From the NCBI RefSeq assembly GCF_000317575.1, contig NC_019748.1:1442001-1506000 (forward strand): a DNA stretch of 64,000 nt, read 5' to 3'. Under the pieces are notes generated by a model. The model was not told the DNA's origin. It worked only from the letters and a program-made list of their open reading frames with translations, and made no database searches. Both the position numbers and the translations under genes were made by a program. Shown here one piece after another: positions 20,382-29,149 of the stretch. Source of the stretch: Stanieria cyanosphaera PCC 7437 (GTDB taxonomy: Bacteria; Cyanobacteriota; Cyanobacteriia; Cyanobacteriales; Xenococcaceae). Numbering within the stretch: the stretch's first letter is position 1; every line of letters begins with the position of its first letter.

Positions 20382-21138
20382 CTTTTAACCTCAATTTACC
20401 AAATTGCTGTTTAAATAATAACCAAATAAAAGTTGTATTAGTTATTAAAGTACGCCAAAATAAACGGCGAGGTTCTACAAAAAAGCGAAATAGCCATTCT
20501 AAACCAGCTTTCTGCATCCACACAGGAGCTCTTTCAACTAAACCAGCTATTAATTCAAAACTAACACCAATACCGAGAGAAACAGGCACTCCTAGTTCTA
20601 GATAATTAGCTGACATCCATTTCTCTTGTTTAGGCGCACCCAGTCCCACAAAAAGTAAATCTGGTTGAGCGACTTTGATCATTTGATTAATTTTAGCTAA
20701 TTCTACTTGGTCTGTCTCAAAACCATAAGGAGGACAATAAAAACCAGCTACTTGTAGTTGAGGGTTTTGTCGAACAAAAATATTGATTGCTTGTTCTGCT
20801 GCATTGGGACGACCGCCCAAAAAGAATACTTTTAAACCTTGATTAGCTGCTTCTACACATAATCTTTGTAATAAATCTGTGCCGTTGACTCGACCTTTTA
20901 AAGGAGTATTTTGTAATTTAGCTACCCACAATAAAGGAACTCCATCAGGGACAGATAAAAAAGCATGACGATAAACATCACGAAATTCTTTGTCTTGTTG
21001 CAGTTTAACTAAATGATGAGCATTAGGGGTGACTACATATTGAGGAGTTTTTTGATTGAGTGCGTGCTGAATAATTAGATTAACAACTTCTTCAAAAGAG
21101 TAATTATCAATATCAATACCAAAAATTTTTATTTTCAT
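20374..21138 (-). CDS. WecG/TagA/CpsF-family glycosyltransferase
   Basis: 254 residues. TPNAHHLVKLQQD, SVPDGVPLLWVAK, RVNGTDLL, FFLGGRP and LFVGLGAPKQEKWM are the conserved blocks of this family, which adds a UDP-activated N-acetylmannosamine-type sugar to a lipid carrier in surface polysaccharide or teichoic-acid-like synthesis. The C-terminal RAPVWMQKAGLEWLFRFFVEPRRL is the usual membrane-contacting tail. It stands alone here, without other polysaccharide genes, so the acceptor is unknown. Confidence 0.88.
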   Translation of the reverse strand: MKIKIFGIDIDNYSFEEVVNLIIQHALNQKTPQYVVTPNAHHLVKLQQDKEFRDVYRHAFLSVPDGVPLLWVAKLQNTPLKGRVNGTDLLQRLCVEAANQGLKVFFLGGRPNAAEQAINIFVRQNPQLQVAGFYCPPYGFETDQVELAKINQMIKVAQPDLLFVGLGAPKQEKWMSANYLELGVPVSLGIGVSFELIAGLVERAPVWMQKAGLEWLFRFFVEPRRLFWRTLITNTTFIWLLFKQQFGKLRLKAN

Positions 21139-21849
21139 ATCCTGGTTAATTATTATCTCAAATTAATAACAACAAATTGCGACTAGATATTGATATTTTT
21201 TGATGTCTGAAAAGCTATAAACTATGATTAATTAAGTTTTATTTGACTATACAAATACTTAGGTGTTTTACAGATGAGATTTTGAACATAAAAATTGCAA
21301 TTATGTTAATCAGTTAATTAATACATTTAATTTGTGATATTTAATTCAAAAAACACACAAGTATTAGATAAGATTTCCAGTCAGATTATCTTATCATTAA
21401 TAACATCTTTTTCTTAAATTACAATTTAACTAAACTAATCAAATTGATATCATCAATTGTATATTTATTATCTTTTTGATAAAGATATTGTTAAGTAAGT
21501 AAATGAGGACGATTGTTTTAGTTAAGCAGAAGAATAAAACTTCAAAATTTATTTTGAAATATATAATACTTGTAAATTTATTTAAGTCAAGCAATTATAA
21601 AAAAAATAAATTCTATTCTAGAAATTGATTAAGTCCTAGTTAAACCTATTGACTAAAATATAAACTTTTGATACGTAAACTATTAATTTTACCGCTTAGA
21701 TTAGTAATAATTTTAGGAAATTTTTACTAGAGAGGTTCTCAATTTAATAAAATTTTGATCCTTCGCTGTCGCTGGCTGACGCTTCGCGCTTTTTACTTAA
21801 TCTTTGGTAACTGGTCACTGTTGATATTTGATTGATTATTAATAAACAA
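21139..21849. other. 711-base AT-rich spacer
   Basis: No credible gene on either strand. Near its right end (about 21759-21790) is a GC-rich repeat CCTTCGCTGTCGCTGGCTGACG of the dispersed cyanobacterial type. The rest is very AT-rich and would serve as 5' region for the glycosyltransferase gene. No terminator or promoter was identified with confidence. Confidence 0.5.
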
Positions 21850-23139
21850 TTAAAGTTCGGCTTGAAAATTTCGCTTGGGATCGCCAAGGTAAGAAGTAGC
21901 CGAATTATTAAAAGTAGTTTTTTGGAGTTGCCAATGTTGAGCTAACTGCTTTATCAATCGGTCTTGTTGCTGACGATAATAATCGGTTTGATTGCCACTA
22001 TTAATAATGGCAAACCAAATTTGACCTTGAGTTTGAGTAGGAATTGTTCCTGCTAAAGCACTAACTCGATTCAAAGTACCAGTTTTGACTGATATTCCAA
22101 CAGGAATTGAGCGATTTTGCATAGTTCCGACTCGATCTCTACCAGCAGTGGGTAATAAATCTGCTACTTCTAGAGGATGAGTAGATAGCAAACTATCAAT
22201 TTTCATTAGCATTCGACAAACAGCGCGGGGAGAAAGACGATTTTCTTCTCCTAAACCAGAACCGTTAATTAACTGAATTTCAGATTGAGAAACTTCTATT
22301 GCTTGAGCTACAGTATAAGCAACTTGATTAGCACCGCCTAAAAGATCGGCAAGCATTTGCGCCATTTTGTTATTACTGTAGATATTCATTTGTTTGAGAA
22401 TTTCTGACAGAGGCAAAGAACTACGAGTAAGTAATAACTGAGTTGACGAAGGTAGACTATTGCTGATTTGAACTTTGCCTAAAATGGCAATTTGGGGTTT
22501 GGGTGTATCTGGAGGAAGAGTAGAATATTGTTGCTTTGCTTCGTTAGACCATAAATTAGCATTAAAAGCCTGTTTAAGTAACTCTCCTGCTCTTTGAGCA
22601 TCTGATTCGTAATTCATATAGAATTTATCAGTAACAATTAAGTTACCTTGTACTTGAGTAATACCTAATTGTTGAAGAGCATTACCCAATGCGATCGCTT
22701 CTTCCCAGACAAAAAAAGGATCGCCACTTCCTGTAACGATTAAATCTCCGGTTAAAATCCCATTGACTATTTTGCCATTAGTATAAATTGAGGTTTCAAA
22801 CTGATAATCTGGACTCCATTCAAGCAAAGCAGCTAAAGTAGTGGCAATTTTGGTTAACGAAGCTGCGGGAATGGCGATTGTTCCTTGATGATTGACTAAT
22901 TCTGTCCAATCCGATTGCAGCCAAATTCCTTGTTGATTAGAATCTATTCCCGCTTGACTTAAATTTTGCAAGTAATTTTGAACTATTTTTTCAGCGACTA
23001 GATCGGGCTGTACTGGTGGTAGAGTGAATATGGCTGCATTTTGCCAAGCTATTAGTTGTAGAGGTTCTAACTTAATTTGCGATCGCCCAAAAATCTCTAG
23101 AAATAAATTTATCAAACTAGAGCCAATAAAATCCAGCAT
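21850..23139 (-). CDS. dacB: PBP4-type D-Ala-D-Ala carboxypeptidase/endopeptidase
   Basis: 429 residues with the three penicillin-binding motifs: SLTK at 94-97 (nucleophile S94), SNN at 255-257 and KTGT at 352-355. The inserted domain between motifs 1 and 2 is typical of class C PBPs (DacB/PBP4), which trim peptidoglycan peptides in the periplasm. A signal peptide is not obvious, although the first 20 residues are fairly hydrophobic. A strong AGGAGG ribosome binding site sits before the ATG. Confidence 0.88.
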   Translation of the reverse strand: MLDFIGSSLINLFLEIFGRSQIKLEPLQLIAWQNAAIFTLPPVQPDLVAEKIVQNYLQNLSQAGIDSNQQGIWLQSDWTELVNHQGTIAIPAASLTKIATTLAALLEWSPDYQFETSIYTNGKIVNGILTGDLIVTGSGDPFFVWEEAIALGNALQQLGITQVQGNLIVTDKFYMNYESDAQRAGELLKQAFNANLWSNEAKQQYSTLPPDTPKPQIAILGKVQISNSLPSSTQLLLTRSSLPLSEILKQMNIYSNNKMAQMLADLLGGANQVAYTVAQAIEVSQSEIQLINGSGLGEENRLSPRAVCRMLMKIDSLLSTHPLEVADLLPTAGRDRVGTMQNRSIPVGISVKTGTLNRVSALAGTIPTQTQGQIWFAIINSGNQTDYYRQQQDRLIKQLAQHWQLQKTTFNNSATSYLGDPKRNFQAEL

Positions 23140-23296
23140 TGAGCAACCTCCTCGATTAGAATGGCTATTAATGCCAACATTATTTATAACCCCACTTCAG
23201 GGGTAAACAACAGGTTAATTTATTTCAACCTGTAACTTAGTTACTAGGGAAATTCAAACTCTGTTAAAATTTGTAAAGCTTCGATAGATTTACTCA

Positions 23297-24355
23297 ATGG
23301 GACTAAAGCGCGCAAGAATTGCAGTAGATGCGATGGGGGGAGACTTCGCCCCTGACGAAATAGTCGCTGGAGCGATCAGAGCTTCTGCGGAATTAGATGT
23401 AGACGTACTTTTAGTCGGCGATCCGGAGGCAATTCAAACCTCCATTGATAAGCACGGTGGTGTGGGTACAGCCCAACTGGAAATTATTCCTGCTGAAGGG
23501 GTGGTATCAATGGAAGAAGAACCGCTTACAGCGATTCGCCGTAAACCACAAGCATCGATCAATGTGGCGATGAATTTGGTTAAACAAGAGCAAGCTCAAG
23601 CCGTTGTTTCTGCGGGACACTCAGGAGCAGCAATGGCAGCAGCTTTATTACGTTTAGGTCGATTAAAAGGTATTGACCGCCCAGCGATTGGGGCTGTCTT
23701 CCCCACCATGATTCCTGGTAAATCAGTGATAGTTTTGGATGTGGGTGCAAATGTTGATAGTCGCCCGAAATATTTAGAGCAATTTGCTTTGATGGGGACG
23801 ATTTATAGTAAGTATGTTCTAGGGATTGATCAACCAAAAGTAGGATTACTCAATATTGGTGAAGAATCCTCGAAAGGAAATGAGCTAGCCATTAAAACGC
23901 ATCAACTTTTACAAGAAAATCAACAAATTCCTTTTGCTGGTAATGCGGAAGGAAGAGATGTGCTGAAAGGAGAGTTTGATGTAATTGTGTGTGATGGTTT
24001 TGTCGGCAATATCCTGCTGAAATTTGCCGAAGCAGTAGGAGAAGTGATGCTGCAAATCATGCGCGAAGAATTACCAAAAGGATGGCGTGGTAAGTTAGGT
24101 ACTGCCTTACTCAAGCCTAATCTACTTAACATTAAACAAAGAATCGATCATGCTGAACACGGCGGTGCATTATTGTTTGGGGTAGCAGGAGTTTGTATTA
24201 TCAGTCATGGTAGTTCCCAAGCACCATCAATTTTTAATGCCATTCGTTTAGCAAAAGAAGCGATTGATAACGAAGTTTTAGAAAGAATTAAAGCATATAA
24301 CGAAAAAAGATTAGAACAACATCAGCACTCAACCGAAAAAGCTTCTGCTAGTTAA
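23297..24355 (+). CDS. plsX: PlsX, phosphate acyltransferase
   Basis: 352 residues with RIAVDAMGGDFAPDEIV at the N-terminus, SAGHSGAAMAAALL, LDVGANVDSRP and GNAEGRDV, all conserved in PlsX. It converts acyl-ACP to acyl-phosphate, the first step of phosphatidic acid synthesis with PlsY/PlsC. It is followed by fabH after 54 bases and fabD, the common plsX-fabH-fabD cluster. Confidence 0.96.
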   Translation: MGLKRARIAVDAMGGDFAPDEIVAGAIRASAELDVDVLLVGDPEAIQTSIDKHGGVGTAQLEIIPAEGVVSMEEEPLTAIRRKPQASINVAMNLVKQEQAQAVVSAGHSGAAMAAALLRLGRLKGIDRPAIGAVFPTMIPGKSVIVLDVGANVDSRPKYLEQFALMGTIYSKYVLGIDQPKVGLLNIGEESSKGNELAIKTHQLLQENQQIPFAGNAEGRDVLKGEFDVIVCDGFVGNILLKFAEAVGEVMLQIMREELPKGWRGKLGTALLKPNLLNIKQRIDHAEHGGALLFGVAGVCIISHGSSQAPSIFNAIRLAKEAIDNEVLERIKAYNEKRLEQHQHSTEKASAS

Positions 24356-24409
24356 AAACGGCTCATAAATAATGATAATTTTATTCCCAATCGGTAAGGG
24401 AGAAAAACA

Positions 24410-25408
24410 TTGAATAGAATAGGAACTGGTGTCGCTATCACTGGCTGTGGTTCGGCTGCACCAAAGGCAGTCTTTACTAACCATCATCTCAGTCAGATTG
24501 TAGAAACCTCTGATGAATGGATTAGTAGTAGAACAGGAATGAAAACCCGTCGCCTGGCATCAACTCAAGAATCTCTCAGTCAAATGTCAGCCGAAGCTGC
24601 CCAAAATGCGATCGCGATGGCAGGACTTTCTGCAACTGAGATTGATTTAATTATTCTAGCTACCTCTACTCCAGACGATTTATTTGGTAGTGCTAGTAAA
24701 ATTCAAGGTTTACTCGGCGCAACTAGGGCAGTGGCATTCGACTTGACGGCTGCTTGTTCTGGTTTTGTGTTTGCTTTGATTACTGCTGCTCAGTATATTC
24801 GCACAGGAGTTTATCAAAATGTAGTGGTGATTGGTGCAGATGTTTTATCTCGTTGGGTAGATTGGTCAGACCGTACCACCTGTGTGTTGTTTGGGGATGG
24901 TGCGGGGGCAGTAGTTTGTCAAGGCATTGATACAGGCGATCGCTTGTTAGCCTTTGAAATGTATAGTGATGGTAGTCAAAACAATTCTCTCAATTTAGCT
25001 TATCAAGGACAGGCAAAATCTTTAGTTGAGGAACTTGAAGTCAGTTCGGGAACTTATCAACCTATCACCATGAATGGTCGCGAAGTCTACCGTTTTGCGG
25101 TGGCAAAAGTTCCAGAAGCGATTGAAAAAGCTATGTTTCGAGCAGGTATCACTTCAGATCAAATTGATTGGTTACTTTTGCATCAAGCTAACCAAAGGAT
25201 TATGGACGCAGTAGCTAAACGACTTAAACTCCCTTCAGAAAAAGTTTTAAGTAACATCGAAAAATACGGCAATACTTCGGCTGCTTCAATTCCTCTGGCT
25301 TTAGACGAGGCAGTGAGAACGGGCAAAGTTCAAGCTGGAGATTTGATTGCTGCTTCTGGATTTGGTGCAGGATTGACTTGGGGGGCTGCTTTGTTTCATT
25401 GGGGGTAA
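24410..25408 (+). CDS. fabH: FabH, 3-oxoacyl-ACP synthase III
   Basis: 332 residues. The catalytic triad is C116 (DLTAACSGFVFA), H258 (LLHQANQRIMD) and N288 (YGNTSAASIPLA). It condenses acetyl-CoA with malonyl-ACP to start fatty-acid synthesis. The start is TTG at 24410, with AAGGGAG 8 bases upstream and no in-frame ATG nearby that would keep the N-terminal strand. Confidence 0.96.
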   Translation: MNRIGTGVAITGCGSAAPKAVFTNHHLSQIVETSDEWISSRTGMKTRRLASTQESLSQMSAEAAQNAIAMAGLSATEIDLIILATSTPDDLFGSASKIQGLLGATRAVAFDLTAACSGFVFALITAAQYIRTGVYQNVVVIGADVLSRWVDWSDRTTCVLFGDGAGAVVCQGIDTGDRLLAFEMYSDGSQNNSLNLAYQGQAKSLVEELEVSSGTYQPITMNGREVYRFAVAKVPEAIEKAMFRAGITSDQIDWLLLHQANQRIMDAVAKRLKLPSEKVLSNIEKYGNTSAASIPLALDEAVRTGKVQAGDLIAASGFGAGLTWGAALFHWG

Positions 25409-25411
25409 TTT

Positions 25412-25439
25412 CAGTTACCAGTTACCAGTTACCAGTCAT
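25412..25439. repeat. Heptanucleotide tandem repeat (STRR)
   Basis: Three exact copies of CAGTTAC followed by a diverged copy CAGTCAT, directly after the fabH stop. This is the short tandemly repeated repetitive sequence type common in cyanobacteria. A related array is at 31169-31203. Confidence 0.85.
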
Positions 25440-25514
25440 CAATAGAAAATCGACAAGATCTTACAGGAGTGAGATAATTTTTTTCTGGTCATCAATAACA
25501 AAATAATAAAAAAA

Positions 25515-26429
25515 ATGAATAAAACAGCGTGGGTATTTCCTGGACAAGGTTCTCAAGCCGTCGGGATGGGTGTGGATTTACAAGATCTTCCTCAAGCACA
25601 GAGCAAATTTGAAATAGCTGAAAAAATTTTAAATTATTGGTCGGTATTAGATGTTTGTCAAGGGGATGAAGAAACTCTGGCTCAAACTCTTTATACTCAA
25701 CCTTGTCTTTATGTAGTTGAATCTATTCTCGCTGATTTATTGATTGAGCGAGTAGGTTTACCTCAATTAGTTGCAGGACACAGTTTGGGAGAATATGTTG
25801 CTCTTTATGCTGCCAGAGTTTTTGATTTTGAGTCGGGTTTGCAGTTGGTTAAAAAACGAGCCGAATTAATGGCAACTGCTGAGGGTGGTAAAATGGCAGC
25901 TTTGATGAAATTCGACCGCACCCAGTTAAATGATGCTATTGCTCAAAATCCTGATGTGGTTTTAGCTAATGATAATAGTGCAGAACAAGTAGTTATTTCT
26001 GGTACTCCAGAAGCAGTAGAGTCGATTTTGGCTCAGGTTAAGGCTAAACGAGCGGTTACTTTAAATGTTTCAGGTGCGTTTCATTCTCCTCTGATGGAAG
26101 AAGCTTCTCAACAGTTTAAAGCTGTTTTAGATTCAATTTCTTTTGCTGATGCCCAAGTTCCAGTTTTGTCTAATGTTGAACCGATTGCTACTACTAATGC
26201 AGAAGAATTAAAACAACGCCTCATCGCACAAATGACTGGTTCAGTACGCTGGCGAGAAATTATGTTACAACTACCAGAAAATCAAATTACCAAGGTGATA
26301 GAAGTGGGGCCAGGAAAAGTACTAACTGGTTTGATTAAAAGAACTTGTCGCGATATTGAATTACATAATGTTAGTAGTAAAGCAGATTTAGATCAACTAC
26401 CTCAGCTAGAAATTAGTGGCATTAGTTAA
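25515..26429 (+). CDS. fabD: FabD, malonyl-CoA:ACP transacylase
   Basis: 304 residues. FPGQGSQAVGMG at 8-19, nucleophile S90 in GHSLGEYVAL, and H190 in SGAFHSPLM give the complete catalytic set. It loads malonyl groups on acyl carrier protein for fatty-acid elongation. It lies 106 bases after fabH across a heptanucleotide repeat, so the cluster may still be one transcript. Confidence 0.96.
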   Translation: MNKTAWVFPGQGSQAVGMGVDLQDLPQAQSKFEIAEKILNYWSVLDVCQGDEETLAQTLYTQPCLYVVESILADLLIERVGLPQLVAGHSLGEYVALYAARVFDFESGLQLVKKRAELMATAEGGKMAALMKFDRTQLNDAIAQNPDVVLANDNSAEQVVISGTPEAVESILAQVKAKRAVTLNVSGAFHSPLMEEASQQFKAVLDSISFADAQVPVLSNVEPIATTNAEELKQRLIAQMTGSVRWREIMLQLPENQITKVIEVGPGKVLTGLIKRTCRDIELHNVSSKADLDQLPQLEISGIS

Positions 26430-26444
26430 TCAATTAAAAAGAGC

Positions 26445-26509
26445 TAAGGATGAATTATTAAAGCAATTTTCTCTTTCTGATTTTTAATGCTTGATCCTTA
26501 CTTCTTTTT
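26445..26509 (+). terminator. Possible terminator after fabD
   Basis: TAAGGAT (26445-26451) pairs with ATCCTTA (26494-26500), and AAGCA near 26461 pairs with TGCTT at 26488-26492. CTTCTTTTTG follows. The stem is long and imperfect, so this is a weak call. Confidence 0.35.
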
Positions 26510-26622
26510 GGGGAGAAGGCAGGATTTTTCTTTAATGGAAAAAAGAGATTGAATATGATTCTACAATCAAAAAGTTTTATATTGTAATTACCAGATGCTA
26601 TAGCGATCGCTTTAACCAAATA

Positions 26623-27201
26623 ATGTTATCTACTACTGAATCAACTCTTACCCATGCCCTTAAAGAATGGGCAGTAGCTGTACAAGCATTAGAAGCTGGT
26701 CAAACAATTATGTTGCTGCGTAAAGGGGGGATTAAAGAAGAAAATAAGAGTTTTTCTCTGCCTTATCGCCGAGTTTGGCTTTATCCTACTTATGAGCATC
26801 AAAAACCCCATTTATTAAAAACTCAATACGCTTCGCAAGTTACACCTGTGGAGTCTGGTTGGCATCCAACTGAGATTCGGATCGGGAGTTGTGCTGAAAT
26901 TACTGACGTTTTTTCTGTGAGCAATCCAGAGATAGTGACACAATTAGAACCTTATCACATCTGGAATGAACAAATGATTAGCGATCGCTTGAAGTGGAAA
27001 CCGCGTCAACCTTTATCAGTTTTGTTGTTGCGAGTTTATTGTTTGCCTGAATCGCAATTGATCTCTTATCACCAAGCTTATAGTGGTTGTAAATCTTGGA
27101 TTGATTTAGTTAAACCCCTATCTTTAGAAAATTTAATTCCTGTGCTGGATCAAGATGTTTATAACCAGCAAGTTAAAGAAATTAGCGAGATAATTGCTTA
27201 A
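26623..27201 (+). CDS. DUF1802 family protein
   Basis: 192 residues. ALKEWAVAVQALEAGQTIMLLRKGGI and a later FWLYPTYEHQ-like segment (here VWLYPTYEHQKP) are typical of DUF1802, a soluble family widespread in cyanobacteria with no assigned biochemical role. There is no signal peptide or membrane helix. The GCGATCGC octamer at 26603-26610 lies just upstream. It probably forms its own transcription unit. Confidence 0.75.
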   Translation: MLSTTESTLTHALKEWAVAVQALEAGQTIMLLRKGGIKEENKSFSLPYRRVWLYPTYEHQKPHLLKTQYASQVTPVESGWHPTEIRIGSCAEITDVFSVSNPEIVTQLEPYHIWNEQMISDRLKWKPRQPLSVLLLRVYCLPESQLISYHQAYSGCKSWIDLVKPLSLENLIPVLDQDVYNQQVKEISEIIA

Positions 27202-27276
27202 GTATCAAGACACAATTAAAATTTTGCTCCTCTGCTTTCCTTCGTTTTATAACGAATTACGTCCACCTACTTAATT

Positions 27277-28098
27277 TTAAGGTTGAGATGGTTTAATTGA
27301 TTTAGTTAAAACGCGGTCGCAAATAAACAAAGTTCCTGAAGCTACACAAATAGGAATAGTAAATAAATTGACTAAAGGAATACTGATTAATCCTAAACAA
27401 ACTAAACCAAAGCTGGCACTAGCGGGTATACTACGTCCCACAATTCCTAGTTTTTGACGAAATTTTAGTCTTCTTCTTTCTAATGGAGAATCAAAAAAAT
27501 CGAGACAAACTATTAAAGTAGCAAGAGTAAATGAACCAATAGTAGATAATAATGTGCCTACGCCTGGAAAGAAATTTAAGATTAATAAAGGTATCCCTAT
27601 TAAAGCAATTAGAACTAATTTTTTTAACTCAAATAATAAGGCTCTTCCTAAATCTTGAAAAATATTGACTTCAATAATTTCTAACTTACCAGTACGGAGT
27701 TTTTCTAATTTTTCTGAAAGTTGACCATACCAGGGCGCGCCTAAGAACACCCCGAATTGCATCAAAATAAAACCAGTAGCTACTAATAAAATTACAACTA
27801 ATAAAAATTTAATTAGATAAATTATTCCTACTAATATATATTGAAGAAAGCTCAACCATTGAGGAAGATTGATAATAATTTGTTGCAACCAAGCTGATAA
27901 ATCGACTCTAACTTGATCAACAACTTGCCAACCAAAGAATAATAATCCTGAATAAATAAAACCTGCCAGAACTAAATTTACAAGAATTGGAATCGCTAGA
28001 TATTGCCACAGTTGAGGATTGTGGATAAAAGTTTTTAATGCTCTTAGAGGATAAGTTGCGCCTGTAACTAATCCAAAACCGCTCAAAATATGCTTCAT
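27277..28098 (-). CDS. EI24/CysZ-like membrane protein
   Basis: 273 residues from ATG 28098 (a TTG three codons upstream is also open). Four or more long hydrophobic segments and an interior GAPWYGQLSEKLEKLRTG match the EI24 domain family, which includes the sulfate permease CysZ. The N-terminal LSGFGLVTGATYPLRALKTF is also typical. Sulfate transport is possible but not shown by context. Confidence 0.7.
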   Translation of the reverse strand: MKHILSGFGLVTGATYPLRALKTFIHNPQLWQYLAIPILVNLVLAGFIYSGLLFFGWQVVDQVRVDLSAWLQQIIINLPQWLSFLQYILVGIIYLIKFLLVVILLVATGFILMQFGVFLGAPWYGQLSEKLEKLRTGKLEIIEVNIFQDLGRALLFELKKLVLIALIGIPLLILNFFPGVGTLLSTIGSFTLATLIVCLDFFDSPLERRRLKFRQKLGIVGRSIPASASFGLVCLGLISIPLVNLFTIPICVASGTLFICDRVLTKSIKPSQP

Positions 28099-28156
28099 TG
28101 TTGTCAATTAAATTTCTGCTTGGGAATTTTACCAAGTAACAGTATTAAACAATCAA

Positions 28157-28215
28157 GAAAAAGCCCCAATCAAATTTGGACTGGGGATTGGGAAATACGA
28201 GTGTGAGAAGTATTT
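28157..28215 (-). ncRNA. Candidate small RNA, Yfr1-like
   Basis: On the minus strand TATAGT (28218-28223) could be a -10. About 7 bases later comes ACTTCTCACAC, one base different from the conserved ACTCCTCACAC of the cyanobacterial sRNA Yfr1. Then CCCCAGTC-CAAATTT-GATTGGGG (8 bp, one G-U) with TTTTT ends the RNA, giving about 55-60 nt. No minus-strand gene exists upstream that would need this terminator. The -35 is poor and the motif mismatch is real, so this is tentative. Confidence 0.4.
28158..28186 (-). terminator. Rho-independent terminator without an upstream gene
   Basis: Minus strand: CCCCAGTC, loop of 7, GATTGGGG, then C and TTTTT. A strong structure in a region where the nearest gene on this strand starts downstream, at 28098. 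It implies a short untranslated transcript. Confidence 0.75.
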
Positions 28216-28773
28216 ATACTATAACGTTTCTCAATTAGTTTTTATACATTCTTGTCTTTTTATTTGTTTATGTGAATTAGTTAACAATCATTGCTCTAAT
28301 TATTGATTTTCAGAAAAAATATTTAAGTATTAATACTTAATTTGGATTCAGATGTTGATAAGCCATTTAAAAATCAAACTCAGTTCGGGTTAGGATTCTG
28401 GCTTTTTGAATTATTCATTCAAACTAGTTTTCGCCTCAATCAGGATCCAAACATCGGTTTACAAATTAAAAAATTAATTTATTAGAAAGTCTTGAGATTG
28501 AATATTTTTGATCCCGTGTCATGACTATCGGTTTTTGGAAAGGCTAAAAAAAGTACACCAGAAGTTGATTGAAATGATTAAAAATGCAAATGAACCTCGC
28601 TTTTGGCGAGACCGCTTTTTTGGAATTGAATTTTGTTAAACTCAAATTTATAAATCAAGTAGCATATAATACCTTTTTGTTGCCTTTTTATCAAGGATTT
28701 ACTGGCTTTTATTAAAAAAAATTTACATAACTTTACTAAAAAATGTTGCCGATTCGTTAAAGGAGTTGTTATC

Positions 28774-28812
28774 TTGTCCCTAGGTCATGTTACTTATCAA
28801 GATTTAGCTTGA
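28774..28812 (+). CDS. Tiny ORF 1 (12 codons), speculative
   Basis: TTG start with AAAGGAG 8 bases upstream, encoding MSLGHVTYQDLA. Its stop lies 13 bases before the start of a second tiny ORF. Could be a leader peptide or chance. Confidence 0.2.
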   Translation: MSLGHVTYQDLA

Positions 28813-28825
28813 GGAGACTGTAGTG

Positions 28826-28882
28826 ATGACTTATCTGAATCAGCAATTATTTTTGAATCCTCGTCACATCGTAGATCGTTGA
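28826..28882 (+). CDS. Tiny ORF 2 (18 codons), speculative
   Basis: ATG start with GAGGAG 9 bases upstream, encoding MTYLNQQLFLNPRHIVDR. There is no recognisable domain. The good Shine-Dalgarno is the only support. It may be a microprotein, a leader peptide, or the remnant of a longer gene. Confidence 0.25.
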   Translation: MTYLNQQLFLNPRHIVDR

Positions 28883-29149
28883 ATGTACCCTTCGTCTAAG
28901 TTCAGTTGAGCAGGAAAGATGCTTTACGAAAAGGTCTAAACCAACCTAATTTAAACTTTTTAAGTAACTCGTTTCTACTATTTGTCCAATTTGATAACAA
29001 TTTTTGATCGAATTGGTTGTGGGGTTGGTTTGTCAAAATTGCTTCTTAGTTAATTAATGCTGATAACTTAAGTAAAAATTTGCTTGTTAGCGAATTTGCC
29101 TAAAAAATTAATCATCGTCGTAATATATTCAAAAATTTGGAGGTTTATA

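Larger units (their letters stand above)
28099..29149. other. 1-kb spacer with small-RNA-like signals and tiny ORFs
   Basis: No full-length gene. Contents are a minus-strand terminator (28158-28186) with a GTGTGAGAAGT box just to its right, a weak plus-strand hairpin CTCGC-TTTTG-GCGAG with ACCGCTTTTTT after it (about 28594-28620), and two tiny ORFs with good ribosome binding sites (28774-28812, 28826-28882). The SDR gene's GGAGG is at the right end. Confidence 0.5.

Noticed and set aside
23580-23837. Antisense ORF within plsX
   Set aside because: Shadow of a highly conserved gene, with no ribosome binding site.
25412-25439. CRISPR-like direct repeats
   Set aside because: Units are 7 bases in uninterrupted tandem with no spacers, so they are STRR repeats.
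29084-29149. Extended start of the SDR gene
   Set aside because: ATG 29150 has GGAGG and places TGASRGIG at the usual distance from the N-terminus.
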